64,000 nucleotides of DNA. It comes from Pseudomonas citronellolis (GTDB lineage Bacteria; Pseudomonadota; Gammaproteobacteria; Pseudomonadales; Pseudomonadaceae). The stretch lies in assembly GCF_029335315.1 (NCBI RefSeq), contig NZ_JARJLT010000301.1, positions 27,030 through 91,029 on the forward strand, written 5' to 3'. Positions 46,601-54,020 of this stretch are shown here, one piece after another. The position numbers and the translations under genes were made by a program. Every line of letters starts with the position of its first letter. The first letter of the stretch is position 1. Below the pieces are notes generated by a model, which saw nothing but the letters and a program-made list of their open reading frames with translations, made no database searches and was not told the DNA's origin.

Positions 46601-47582
46601 GGTACACGGCGACGCGCTCAAGCGCGGCACCTTCGTGGTGCCGACCCTGATCGAGCTGGAGAGCTTCGACGAGCTCAAGCGCGAGATCTTCGGCCCGGTG
46701 CTGCACCTGGTGCGCTACGAGCGTTCCGACCTGGAGCAGCTGCTGGCGCAGATCAACGCCTCCGGCTACGGCCTGACCCTCGGCGTGCACACGCGCATCG
46801 ACGAGACCATCACCCAGGTGGTGAGCAGCGCCCATGTCGGCAACCTGTACGTGAACCGCAACATCGTCGGCGCCGTGGTCGGCGTGCAGCCGTTCGGCGG
46901 TGAAGGCCTGTCCGGCACCGGCCCGAAGGCCGGCGGCCCGCTGTACCTGTTCCGCCTGCTGTCGACCCGCCCGCGCGATGCGGTGGCCAGGCAGTTGGCC
47001 GGCGACAGCGTGCAGGCCCTGCCGCGCCCGGCCGAGCGCGAGAAGGCCGTGCAAGCCCTGCGCGACTGGGCGGGCAAGCAGGAGCCGGAGCTGGCGAAGG
47101 TGGCGGACGAGTTCGCCGCCCAGGCGCAGAGCTACCGCTGCCATGTGCTGACCGGCCCGACCGGCGAGCGCAACACCTACACCCTGCTGCCGCGCGAGCG
47201 CGTGCTGAACCTCGCCGAGGAGCGCAACGACCTGCTGGTGCAACTGGCCGCGACCCTGGCGGTGGGCAGCCTGGCGGTATGGCCGGCGAGCCAGCGCGAG
47301 CTGCGCGAGAGCCTGCCGAAGGAGGTGCTGAAGCGGATCGAACTGGTCAACGACTGGACCGCCGCCGAAGCCGCCTTCGACGCCATCCTGCACCACGGCG
47401 ATTCCGACCAGCTGCGCGAGGTGTGCGAACAGGCCGCCAAGCGCAAGGGCGCGATCGTCGGTGTGCATGGGCTGGGCAAGGGTGAAACCGATGTAGCGCT
47501 GGAGCGCCTGCTGGTGGAGCACGCCCTGAGCGTGAACACCGCGGCCGCCGGCGGCAACGCCAGCCTGATGACCATCGGCTGA
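43647..47582 (+). CDS. putA: Trifunctional PutA: proline dehydrogenase / P5C dehydrogenase / repressor
   Basis: Oxidises proline to glutamate by FAD-dependent proline dehydrogenase and NAD-dependent delta-1-pyrroline-5-carboxylate dehydrogenase with channelling, at the inner membrane. 1311 residues from ATG 43647. An N-terminal ribbon-helix-helix (TTTLGVKLDDATRDRLKQAA, about 3-45) makes it a DNA-binding PutA. Proline dehydrogenase barrel about 190-560 (GPGISIKLSALHPRY, RLVKGAYWD); aldehyde dehydrogenase about 650-1120 with catalytic Cys in GQRCSALRV (near 914). Upstream GTTGCA sites fit autoregulation. putP is not adjacent. Confidence 0.96.
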   Translation: MATTTLGVKLDDATRDRLKQAAQSIERTPHWIIKQAIFNYLEQIEGGLSPAEHSGLAAAAGEESLDALNEQGLQVFLDFAESILPQSVLRAAITSAYRRPETEALPMLLEQARLPQDKAEAANKMALGIAEKLRNQKSAGGRQGLVQGLLQEFSLSSQEGVALMCLAEALLRIPDKATRDALIRDKISNGNWSQHLGQSPSMFVNAASWGLLITGKLVSTHTEAGMTSSLNRIIGKSGEPLIRKGVDMAMRLMGEQFVTGETIGEALANAAAMESRGFRYSYDMLGEAALTDEDAKRYLASYEQAIHAIGKASHGRGIYEGPGISIKLSALHPRYSRAQYDRVMDELYPTLLGLTQMAKQYDIGINIDAEEADRLEISLDLLERLCFEPSLAGWNGIGFVIQGYQKRCPYVIDYVIDLAKRSRHRLMIRLVKGAYWDSEIKLAQVNGLEGYPVYTRKPYTDVSYIACARKLLAVPEAIYPQFATHNAHSLSAIYQIAGQNYYPGQYEFQCLHGMGEPLYEQVVGKVADGKFNRPCRIYAPVGSHETLLAYLVRRLLENGANTSFVNRIADHSISLQDLVTDPVQQVEQMAAQEGTLGLPHPRIPLPRDLYGEGRANSAGLDLANEHRLGSLSSALLSSTNQAYVAQPVLGSDAPAPAAAEPVRNPADHRDVVGQVHEASEADVNAALLSAQASGPIWQSTLPAERAAVLERAADQMESEMQQLMGLLVRESGKTFANAIAEVREAVDFLRYYAAQAREFANDSHRPLGPVVCISPWNFPLAIFSGQVAAALAAGNTVLAKPAEQTPLIAAQAVRILLEAGVPAGVLQLLPGRGETVGARLVGDERVRGVMFTGSTEVAGILQRNIAGRLDAQGRAIPLIAETGGMNAMIVDSSALAEQVVVDVINSAFDSAGQRCSALRVLCVQADVADRVVQMLKGAMAEYAIGSPEHLNVDIGPVIDAEAKGNIDRHIQAMRDKGRKVFQAARVHGDALKRGTFVVPTLIELESFDELKREIFGPVLHLVRYERSDLEQLLAQINASGYGLTLGVHTRIDETITQVVSSAHVGNLYVNRNIVGAVVGVQPFGGEGLSGTGPKAGGPLYLFRLLSTRPRDAVARQLAGDSVQALPRPAEREKAVQALRDWAGKQEPELAKVADEFAAQAQSYRCHVLTGPTGERNTYTLLPRERVLNLAEERNDLLVQLAATLAVGSLAVWPASQRELRESLPKEVLKRIELVNDWTAAEAAFDAILHHGDSDQLREVCEQAAKRKGAIVGVHGLGKGETDVALERLLVEHALSVNTAAAGGNASLMTIG

Positions 47583-47918
47583 TGTAACGGCGGCGGCCCT
47601 ACCCGGCCGCCGCCTGCGACACCCGCGCCTTGCGGCGCGAACCGCGCTACCTCCCTCGCCGAGGGGGCTACCCGCCCGGTAGCGCGGCCTTCCTTCCAGG
47701 CACTGCGTGCCTCGCGTCCAGCCAACCGGCGGACGCCGCGGCGGGGCTACCCTCCTCGCCGCATCCTTGAATACTCGGAACCGGCCCAGGGTCCGGCGAG
47801 CTAGAGCAGAACAAGGCGGAAACAGGCGAGAGCGCGGAGTTTACGCGCGGTAAATGAGCAAGCTCTCGCCTGTTTCCAACGCAGTTATGCCGACGCGCAG
47901 CCGACCATGGGCCGGTTC
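47583..47918. other. Convergent spacer putA / glutamine synthetase-like gene with a long hairpin
   Basis: No gene. A GC-rich hairpin (GGCGGC...GCCGCC, from 47588) follows putA. At 47818-47833 and 47862-47877 stand perfect 16-bp arms GGAAACAGGCGAGAGC / GCTCTCGCCTGTTTCC, enclosing an inner TTTAC-GCGCG-GTAAA. From memory, similar sequences recur in Pseudomonas genomes; it may be a dispersed repeat or a bidirectional stop. Confidence 0.65.
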
Positions 47919-49268
47919 CTAGAGGAACCAGCGGTATTCCCGCGCGCTCACCTCGTCCATGAATTCGAGGTGGTCGTGGCGCTTGTTCTCGCAGTAGACG
48001 AAGACGAACTCGCTGCCGAGCCCTTCCTTGACCACCGGGTGGCTCTCCATGGCCGCCACCGCGCCGAGCATGTCGCGGGGGAAGTCGATGCCGCTGTCGC
48101 GGTCTTCGTTCAGCGGGGCGATGGGCTCCTTGCCCGCCTCCAGACCGTATTCCATGCCGGTGAGGATGGCCGCCAGCACCAGGTACGGGTTGGCGTCGGC
48201 GCCGGCCAGGCGGTGCTCGATGCGCAGGTTCCTGCCGTCGGACTCGGGGATGCGGATGCACGCGTCGCGGTCTTCGAAGCCCCAGCTGGCCTTGCTCGCC
48301 GCGTTCACCCGGGAGCCGTAGCGGCGGTAGGCGTTGTGGTTGGCGGCGAAGATCGGCATGCAATGCGGCAGCAGTTCCAGGCAGCCGGCCACGGCGTGGC
48401 GCAGCGGGCGCTGGTTCTCGCCGTCGAGCAGGTTGCGGCCGTCGCGGTCGTACAGGCTCACGTGGACGTGCATGCCGCTGCCCGGCGCGTGCAGGTAGGG
48501 CTTGCTCATGAAGCTGGCGCGGTGCCCGTGCTTGAGCGCCACGCCACGGGTGGCGCGGGTGAACAGCGCGGCCTGGTCGGCGGCGTGGAGGCCGTCCTCG
48601 CAGTGGGCGAAGTTGATCTCGAACTGGCCAGGGCCGATCTCGGCGGTGATCACGTTGGCGTCCACGCCCTGTTCGCGCGAGGCCTCGACGATCTCGTGGA
48701 GCACGTCGGAGAAGCGCGACAGGCGCTCGATGTGCATGTTCGGCTGGTCGTCCTCGTCGTCGCACAGCGGGTCGCGCGGGTACTGCGGCAGGCCTTCCTT
48801 GAGCTTCTTGTCGAACAGGTAGAACTCCAGCTCGAAGGCCACCACCGGACGAATGCCCTTGCCTTCCAGGCGCTTGAGCACGCGCGCCAGCACTTCCCGC
48901 GGCTCGAACTCGATGGGCGCCTCGGTGCCGTCGGAGCTGATGATCATCTGCCCCAGCGGCTGGCTCTCCCAGCGCACCGGCTTGAGCGTGCCGGGGATCA
49001 GCCGGCGCGGCGCGTCAGGGTCGCCATCGTTGAAGCAGTAGTCGCCGATCGGGTGCAGGCCACCCTGTACGCCCAGCAGCACGCAGTTCTGCGGCAGTTT
49101 CAGGGGCGAGCCGGCGGCGACTTTCTCCAGCATGTCCACCGGGTAGCGCTTGCCGTAGAAGTGCCCGGGGATGTCCAGGCAGATCAGGTCGACGTAGCGC
49201 ACGTCCGGGTTCTGGGCGCGGAAGGCGCGTACTTCGCTGAGCAGGTCGGGGAAGGTTTGGCGGTTCAT
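47919..49268 (-). CDS. Glutamine synthetase family, gamma-glutamyl-polyamine synthetase-like
   Basis: 449 residues, type III/PuuA-like glutamine synthetase fold. Signatures are AFELEFYLFD (metal Glu), NVITAEIGPGQFEINFAHCEDGLHAAD, ASFMSKPYLHAPGSGMHVHVSLYD (ammonia/metal region) and EHRLAGADANPYLVLAAIL. The missing adenylylation tail and the operon with an amine-type FAD oxidase and a cupin regulator point to glutamylation of a polyamine or other amine (PuuA/PauA type), not to nitrogen assimilation. Substrate not readable from sequence. Confidence 0.88.
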   Translation of the reverse strand: MNRQTFPDLLSEVRAFRAQNPDVRYVDLICLDIPGHFYGKRYPVDMLEKVAAGSPLKLPQNCVLLGVQGGLHPIGDYCFNDGDPDAPRRLIPGTLKPVRWESQPLGQMIISSDGTEAPIEFEPREVLARVLKRLEGKGIRPVVAFELEFYLFDKKLKEGLPQYPRDPLCDDEDDQPNMHIERLSRFSDVLHEIVEASREQGVDANVITAEIGPGQFEINFAHCEDGLHAADQAALFTRATRGVALKHGHRASFMSKPYLHAPGSGMHVHVSLYDRDGRNLLDGENQRPLRHAVAGCLELLPHCMPIFAANHNAYRRYGSRVNAASKASWGFEDRDACIRIPESDGRNLRIEHRLAGADANPYLVLAAILTGMEYGLEAGKEPIAPLNEDRDSGIDFPRDMLGAVAAMESHPVVKEGLGSEFVFVYCENKRHDHLEFMDEVSAREYRWFL

Positions 49269-49303
49269 CTTCTTGGTGCCTGTGTCGGGCGCAGCCGGAT
49301 GCC

Positions 49304-49852
49304 TCAGGTGAAGATCCAGAGCACCCTCGTTGGTTTGTCTGTCAGGTTGCCGTAGCGGAATTTCGCGTGCGGCGGCAGCTGGAAGCTGTCGTTGGGGTAA
49401 AGGGTGACGGTCTCGTCCTGGTACCAGAGGGTCAATTCGCCCTCCAGCACGAAGCCGCCCTGCTCGGAGCTGTCGTTGAGGTGGTCGTCGCCGCTGGTGG
49501 CGCCAGGGGCGAGGATGCTGTCGAGCATGGAGAAGCCGCCGGACATGTTCGGCGAGGCGAGGATGTCGGTGATGCCGCCGGCGTAGTAGAGCGTGCGGCG
49601 GTCGGCCGGTCGGGTCACCCAGGCCAGCTCGCGCGCCGGGGCTCCGGCGTAGAAATAGGTGGTCGGCACGCCGAGGGCTTCGCTGATGGCGGTGAGGTCG
49701 GCCACGGTCGGGCGCGACAGGCCGCGTTCGACCTGGGAAAGGAAGCCCACCGAGCGACCGATGCGCTCGGCCAGGGCGCCGAGGGTCAGGCTCTTGTGCT
49801 TGCGCAGGTCGCGGATCAGGGTCGCGAGGTGTTCGTTCTGGTGTTCTTGCAT
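49304..49852 (-). CDS. XRE-cupin transcriptional regulator, PuuR/PauR-like
   Basis: 182 residues. The N-terminal HTH_3 is LTLGALAERIGRSVGFLSQVERG (about 22-44) and the C-terminal cupin barrel runs from about 105 (DHLNDSSEQGGFVLEGELTLWY). The layout is that of PuuR/PauR repressors, which sense polyamines or their gamma-glutamyl derivatives. It is the middle gene of an oxidase-regulator-ligase operon (19 and 35 bp spacing), so it likely controls its own operon through the dyad at 51171-51220. Confidence 0.87.
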   Translation of the reverse strand: MQEHQNEHLATLIRDLRKHKSLTLGALAERIGRSVGFLSQVERGLSRPTVADLTAISEALGVPTTYFYAGAPARELAWVTRPADRRTLYYAGGITDILASPNMSGGFSMLDSILAPGATSGDDHLNDSSEQGGFVLEGELTLWYQDETVTLYPNDSFQLPPHAKFRYGNLTDKPTRVLWIFT

Positions 49853-49871
49853 AGGCGCTTTCCGGCTCGGG

Positions 49872-51161
49872 TCAGAAGAAGTCCCGCAAGCGATACCAGG
49901 CTTTGCCGACGGCTTCCAGTGGCGCGGCGAATCGCTGGCCGCCGGGGAAGCCGGGATTGCTCAGGCGTTGATACAGCTCAAGCTCCTCGCCATGCCCGAG
50001 CATGGCCTGGCTGACCGCGCGGGCGGCGGCCAGGCTCGGCAGCACGCCATGCCCGGAATAGCCCTGCAGCCAGTAGAGGTCGCCGCGGCGACCGACGTCC
50101 GGAGTACGCCGCATGCTGCAGTCGATGTGCCCGCCCCAGGCGTATTCCAGCTCCACCCCGCGCAGCTGCGGGAACACCCGCTCGACGTAGGGCCGGGTGG
50201 CGGCGCGGATGTCCGACGGCAGGCCGCCCAGGTAGGTGCAGCCGCCGCCGAACAGCAGGCGGTGGTCGGGGGTCAGTCGGAAGTAGTCGAGGACGAACTG
50301 GTTGTCGGTGACGCAGCAGTTCTTCGGCAGCAGCGAATGCGCGAGCTCCGCGCCCAGCGGCGCGGTGGCGACCTGGTAGGTGCCCACCGGCAGGATGCGC
50401 GCCGAGACCTGCTTGTCCAGGCCGTCGATATAGGCGTTGCAGGCCAGCACCAGGGACGCGCAACGGATGCTGCCGTGCTCGGTCTGCACGAGGTAGCCGT
50501 TGCCCTGCTCGCTGTAGCGCAGCGCGCGGGTCTGTTCGAAGATGCGCCCGCCGGCCTTTTCCAGCGCGCCGGCGAGGCCATAGGCGAGCTTCAGCGGGTT
50601 GAGGTGGGCGGAGTTCGGGTCGTACAGGCCGGCCAGGTAGCGCTCGCTGGCGATCCACTGCGGCAGCTCGGCGCGGGAGACCATCTGCAGGCCTTCGTAG
50701 CCCCAGCGGCGCGAGGCCTCGCCCTGCCACTCTTCGAGCATGCCGACGCGACGCGGCAGCACGGCGGTCCACAGGTGGCCGACGCGGTAGTCGCAGTCGA
50801 AGCCGTGGCGCTGCGGCAGGTCGCGCATTTCCCGCGCGGCCCAGAGCATGCCCTGCCACAGGCGCAGGGCACCTTCATGGCCGAGGTCGGCCTCGATCGG
50901 GCCGAGGTCGCTGGACCAGCCCGGCAGCGCCTGGCCGCCGTTGCGCCCGGAAGCCGCCCAGGCGATGCGGCTGGCCTCGATGACGCAGACCTGGCGGCCA
51001 GCCTCGGCGAGCTGCAGCGCGGTGTGCAGGCCGCTGAAGCCGGCGCCGATCACCAGCACCTCGCATTCCAGCGCATCCGTCAGCTGCGCGCGCGGCTGCA
51101 GCAACTCCGGGTTGGCGCCGGCGTAGTAGGTACCGACGGGCTGGCTGGAATGCAGGAACAT
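49872..51161 (-). CDS. FAD-dependent amine oxidoreductase, PuuB/DadA-like
   Basis: 429 residues. The Rossmann FAD motif is CEVLVIGAGFSGLHTALQLAEAG (about 33-55) followed by the acidic strand end VCVIEAS; SGRNGGQALPGW is the DAO-family FAD-contact loop. The C-terminal segment WLQGYSGHGVLPSLAAARAV is typical of gamma-glutamylputrescine oxidases. First gene of the operon with the regulator and the glutamine synthetase-like ligase; together they fit a gamma-glutamylated amine catabolic route (ligation, oxidation), with later enzymes encoded elsewhere. Confidence 0.87.
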   Translation of the reverse strand: MFLHSSQPVGTYYAGANPELLQPRAQLTDALECEVLVIGAGFSGLHTALQLAEAGRQVCVIEASRIAWAASGRNGGQALPGWSSDLGPIEADLGHEGALRLWQGMLWAAREMRDLPQRHGFDCDYRVGHLWTAVLPRRVGMLEEWQGEASRRWGYEGLQMVSRAELPQWIASERYLAGLYDPNSAHLNPLKLAYGLAGALEKAGGRIFEQTRALRYSEQGNGYLVQTEHGSIRCASLVLACNAYIDGLDKQVSARILPVGTYQVATAPLGAELAHSLLPKNCCVTDNQFVLDYFRLTPDHRLLFGGGCTYLGGLPSDIRAATRPYVERVFPQLRGVELEYAWGGHIDCSMRRTPDVGRRGDLYWLQGYSGHGVLPSLAAARAVSQAMLGHGEELELYQRLSNPGFPGGQRFAAPLEAVGKAWYRLRDFF

Positions 51162-51170
51162 GGCGGCCTC

Positions 51171-51220
51171 GTGAAATTGTCATGCTTGTTTTTCATGAAA
51201 ACTAACACAACAAATTTCAC
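51171..51220 (-). promoter_or_regulatory. Nested dyad operator upstream of the oxidase-regulator-ligase operon
   Basis: Outer arms GTGAAATT (51171-51178) and AATTTCAC (51213-51220) share their exact centre with an inner perfect palindrome TTTTCATGAAAA (51190-51201). It begins 9 bp before the ATG of the oxidase gene. A repressor-bound region is likely, with the adjacent XRE-cupin protein the obvious candidate. Confidence 0.7.
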
Positions 51221-51241
51221 GACGCCAGCCCGGCGTTTCAC

Positions 51242-52000
51242 CTAGCCGTTGGCGGCGACCGCCGGCGCGCGTTCCTCGCGGCTCTCGCGCAGGGTGGCGA
51301 ACACCACCAGCAGCACCAGGACACCGGCCAGCACGGCCGACGAACCCACGGTGCCGAAGTCCAGGCCGCCCTTCTCGTGGCTCTTGGTCAGCACGTCGCC
51401 GAGGGTCGCGCCGAACGGCCGGGTGAGGACGAAGGCCAGCCAGAACAGCAGCACCGAGGAGATGCGGGTGGCGTAGTGCAGCAGCACGATGAAGGCGATC
51501 AGCCCGCCGATCAGCAGCGCACCGCCGGCGAAGCCCAGGCCGGAATCGTCGGCGAGGAAGTCGCCCAGGGCGGTACCCAGGGTGTTGGAGAAGAGGATCG
51601 CCACCCAGTAGAACAGCTCGCCCTTGAGGTTGCGGATGTCGCCCACCGCCAGCGGAACGCCGCTCAGGCGCCAGAGCGCGAAGATGGCCACCAGGATGCT
51701 GACCAGGATCGCCGAGCCGCTGGCATAGCCCAGGCCCAGGGTGCGGTCCATGAAGTCGGACATGGTGGTGCCGGCGGTGCTGGTGGAGAGGATCACCAGC
51801 CAGTACAGCCAGGGGCTGTAGCGGCGCGAGGCGAGCTGGCCGAACAGGGTGACCAGGAACAGGCTGATGAGGATCAGCGAGCTGACCGCATAGCCGACGT
51901 TCAGGGTCATCGACAGCAGGTCGCCGGCGGTTTCCCCCAAGGTGGTGGCGCAGATCTTCATCACCCAGAACGCCAGGGTGACTTGCGGCAATTTGTTCAT
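51242..52000 (-). CDS. Membrane protein with four DUF347 repeats
   Basis: 252 residues from ATG 52000 (MNKLPQVTLAFWVMKICATTLGE); the extended frame upstream lacks membrane character. About eight hydrophobic helices in four repeats, each with a G-x-x-x-x-D core: ATTLGETAGDLLS, STAGTTMSDFMDRTLGLGY, SNTLGTALGDFLADDSGLGF and TRPFGATLGDVLT. Family COG4705 is of unknown function. The Gly/Thr/Asp motifs in helices suggest a transporter or channel, but nothing more can be said. Confidence 0.85.
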   Translation of the reverse strand: MNKLPQVTLAFWVMKICATTLGETAGDLLSMTLNVGYAVSSLILISLFLVTLFGQLASRRYSPWLYWLVILSTSTAGTTMSDFMDRTLGLGYASGSAILVSILVAIFALWRLSGVPLAVGDIRNLKGELFYWVAILFSNTLGTALGDFLADDSGLGFAGGALLIGGLIAFIVLLHYATRISSVLLFWLAFVLTRPFGATLGDVLTKSHEKGGLDFGTVGSSAVLAGVLVLLVVFATLRESREERAPAVAANG

Positions 52001-52294
52001 CGATCGAGACACTCCGAAGCTTGCGATGCCCGCCGCGCGCACCCATCTATTCCGGGAGTTGGAGCTCCACGGCCGAGGTGCTGCATGACGGGGACGTAGG
52101 GCGCCCATGGGGCGACCCGCCGCATAGACTGGCGCGCGTCGGGTGAAAAGGCGGTCAAGGGCGAATCAAGAAAAGGTCGCCCGCCGGCAACGGCCCGCCC
52201 ACCGACGGATGACAGATGCCCATCTGTTGCTATGTTCTTAGGAGGGATAAAGGCCGCCAGGCGTGGTTCGGGCTGGCGTTGAGGGGATAATTGG

Positions 52295-53005
52295 ATGAAT
52301 CAGATGCTGAAGCCGCAACCGTACTGCAAGAACTGCCGTCTGGCGCCGCCCTCGCTCAGCGACGACAAGATCCTCGAACTGGAAGCCATCATCAAGCCCG
52401 GGCACCTGCTGCACAAAGGCGACCACCTGTTCCGCCAGGGGGATACCTTCCACAGCGTCTTCCTGGTGCGCTCCGGCTCGCTGAAGACAGTGACCACCAA
52501 CGAGCAGGGCCTGGAGAAGATCACCGGGTTCTACTACGCCAACGAGATCTTCGGCTTCTCCGGCATGGACGAGGGCCGCTACCCGGTGTCGGCCATCGCG
52601 CTGGAAAGCACCCTGTGCAGCGAGATTCCGTTCGACCAGCTGGAGCAGCTGTCCCAGGAAATCCCCGGGCTGTCGCACCAGTTGCTGTTGATGATGAGCC
52701 GCAAGATCCGCGAGGACCAGCAGATGAAACTACTGCTGTCGCGGCTCAACGCCGATTCGCGGATCGCCGCCTTCCTGCTGAACATCTCGGCGCACTTCCG
52801 CGAGCGCGGCTTCTCGGCCATGCGCTTCCGCCTGAGCATGTCGCGCCACGAGATCGGCGATTACCTGGGGCTGGCGGTGGAAACCGTGTCGCGCAGCTTC
52901 ACCCGCCTGCAGAAGAACGGCCTGCTGCAGGTGAACGGACGGGAGACGGAGATTCTCGACTTCACCGAGCTGTGCGCGCTGGCCGGCGGCGAGATAGAGC
53001 TGTAG
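52295..53005 (+). CDS. FNR/Anr-like transcription regulator with an incomplete cysteine set
   Basis: 236 residues, Crp/Fnr family: cNMP-type sensor domain (about 25-145), dimer helix and HTH with SRHEIGDYLGLAVETVSRSFTRLQ (about 178-201), whose ExxxS-R pattern matches FNR-box readers. Overall like Pseudomonas Anr. FNR binds [4Fe-4S] through Cys20, 23, 29 and 122; here Cys11, Cys14 and Cys108 are kept, but the Cys29 position is Ser20 (APPSL). It may sense oxygen poorly, use another ligand, or hold a different cluster. No FNR box is visible in the 294-bp upstream spacer. A paralogue of Anr is more likely than Anr itself. Confidence 0.85.
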   Translation: MNQMLKPQPYCKNCRLAPPSLSDDKILELEAIIKPGHLLHKGDHLFRQGDTFHSVFLVRSGSLKTVTTNEQGLEKITGFYYANEIFGFSGMDEGRYPVSAIALESTLCSEIPFDQLEQLSQEIPGLSHQLLLMMSRKIREDQQMKLLLSRLNADSRIAAFLLNISAHFRERGFSAMRFRLSMSRHEIGDYLGLAVETVSRSFTRLQKNGLLQVNGRETEILDFTELCALAGGEIEL

Positions 53006-53037
53006 CGCCCTCATCGCGGACGGAGCATGCCGATAGT

Positions 53038-53085
53038 GCAGGAGCGGGCCCTGCCCGCGACTCGCGCGCAAGGCGCGCTCCTACA
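53038..53085. repeat. REP-like palindromic element
   Basis: CAGGAGCGGGCCCTGCCCGC followed by a CGCGCGCAAGGCGCGCTCCTAC half; resembles the common Pseudomonas REP and the element at 14084-14136. Confidence 0.6.
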
Positions 53086-53215
53086 AGAGGAGCGCCACGG
53101 CTGATCTAGCATGCGGCGGTGGGGCGAAGCGCCCCAGCCGGGAATAAAAGCCGCCCCTATGGACCAAAACGACGTCCGAGGGCGGGCGCGAGGCAGGTTG
53201 CGGGAAGCAGCCGCG

Positions 53216-53920
53216 TCAAGCGACGGAGCTGCCTCCCTGGCATTCGGGGCCCTGCAGGCGGGCCGTCCAGTCTTCCACCACGCCACTGGCCAGGCGTTGC
53301 GCGGCGATCTTGCGCCAGCGCAGCGAGAGCGCGTCGCACGCCATCATCTGGCGCAGGCCGCAACGCTCCAGCGGCTCGTCGAAGAACCAGCGCAGCAGGC
53401 TGGCAACGCTCAGCTGCGGGTAGTGTCGCTGCACCAGTTCCAGCGGCGCCCCGGCGCTGACCATGCCGGCGCGGCGCACCCGGTAGAACCAGCCGCAGCG
53501 CCCCTGCTGCTGCAACTGCAGCGGCAGCTCCGGCAGATTCCAGCGGCGCCCCAGGCAGTAGCACGGCGAGCGCGGCTGGCTGACTTCGAGCAGCGCCTCG
53601 CCCCAGCGGAACAGGTCGCCGACGCAGACGTCGGCCTCGTTCACACCGAAGGTCGAGAGGTTCTCGCCGAACGCCGGCTGCTGCCAGCGCTGCTGCGGAT
53701 GCAGCTTGCGCCAGTGGCGGTAGTGCTCGGCCGGGTAGTGGTGCAGCACGCGGTCGAGCCCGTCGTAGAGGCGCGGGTGACCGGCCTCCTCGCCCGGCAG
53801 GCCTTCAGTGCCCAGCCAGACTTCCCTTCGCGTTTCCAGCTTGTCGATGGCACCTTGCAGGCCGCCCCAGCACTCTTCGACTTTGCCTATGAAAACGCCC
53901 TGGATGACGATGCTTTCCAC
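53216..53920 (-). CDS. MOSC domain protein
   Basis: 234 residues, YiiM-type MOSC fold (molybdenum cofactor sulfurase C-terminal). Seen are AFGENLSTFGVNEADVCVGDLFRWG and EVSQPRSPCYCLGRRW, the latter with the conserved cysteine expected to handle sulfur or bind the cofactor, and GWFYRVRRAGMVSAGAPLEL. It may confer molybdenum-cofactor-dependent detoxification of N-hydroxylated bases, as YiiM does. Divergent from the LysR gene 100 bp away; from memory it sits in the place of PAO1 PA0529. Confidence 0.85.
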   Translation of the reverse strand: MESIVIQGVFIGKVEECWGGLQGAIDKLETRREVWLGTEGLPGEEAGHPRLYDGLDRVLHHYPAEHYRHWRKLHPQQRWQQPAFGENLSTFGVNEADVCVGDLFRWGEALLEVSQPRSPCYCLGRRWNLPELPLQLQQQGRCGWFYRVRRAGMVSAGAPLELVQRHYPQLSVASLLRWFFDEPLERCGLRQMMACDALSLRWRKIAAQRLASGVVEDWTARLQGPECQGGSSVA

Positions 53921-53968
53921 CTTTGTCTACCCACCTGTGGTAGCGGACAGGCACTAGACTAGAGGCTC

Positions 53969-53984
53969 GGATAGGTTCCTATCC
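53969..53984. promoter_or_regulatory. Palindromic site between MOSC and LysR genes
   Basis: GGATAGG-TT-CCTATCC, perfect 7-bp arms, in the 100-bp divergent spacer. It contains the T-N-A symmetric core expected for a LysR-type regulator; control of both genes by the LysR protein is the likely role. Confidence 0.6.
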
Positions 53985-54020
53985 ATTTCGATTTTCCAGT
54001 TTCGTTGATAAGCAAAGCTT

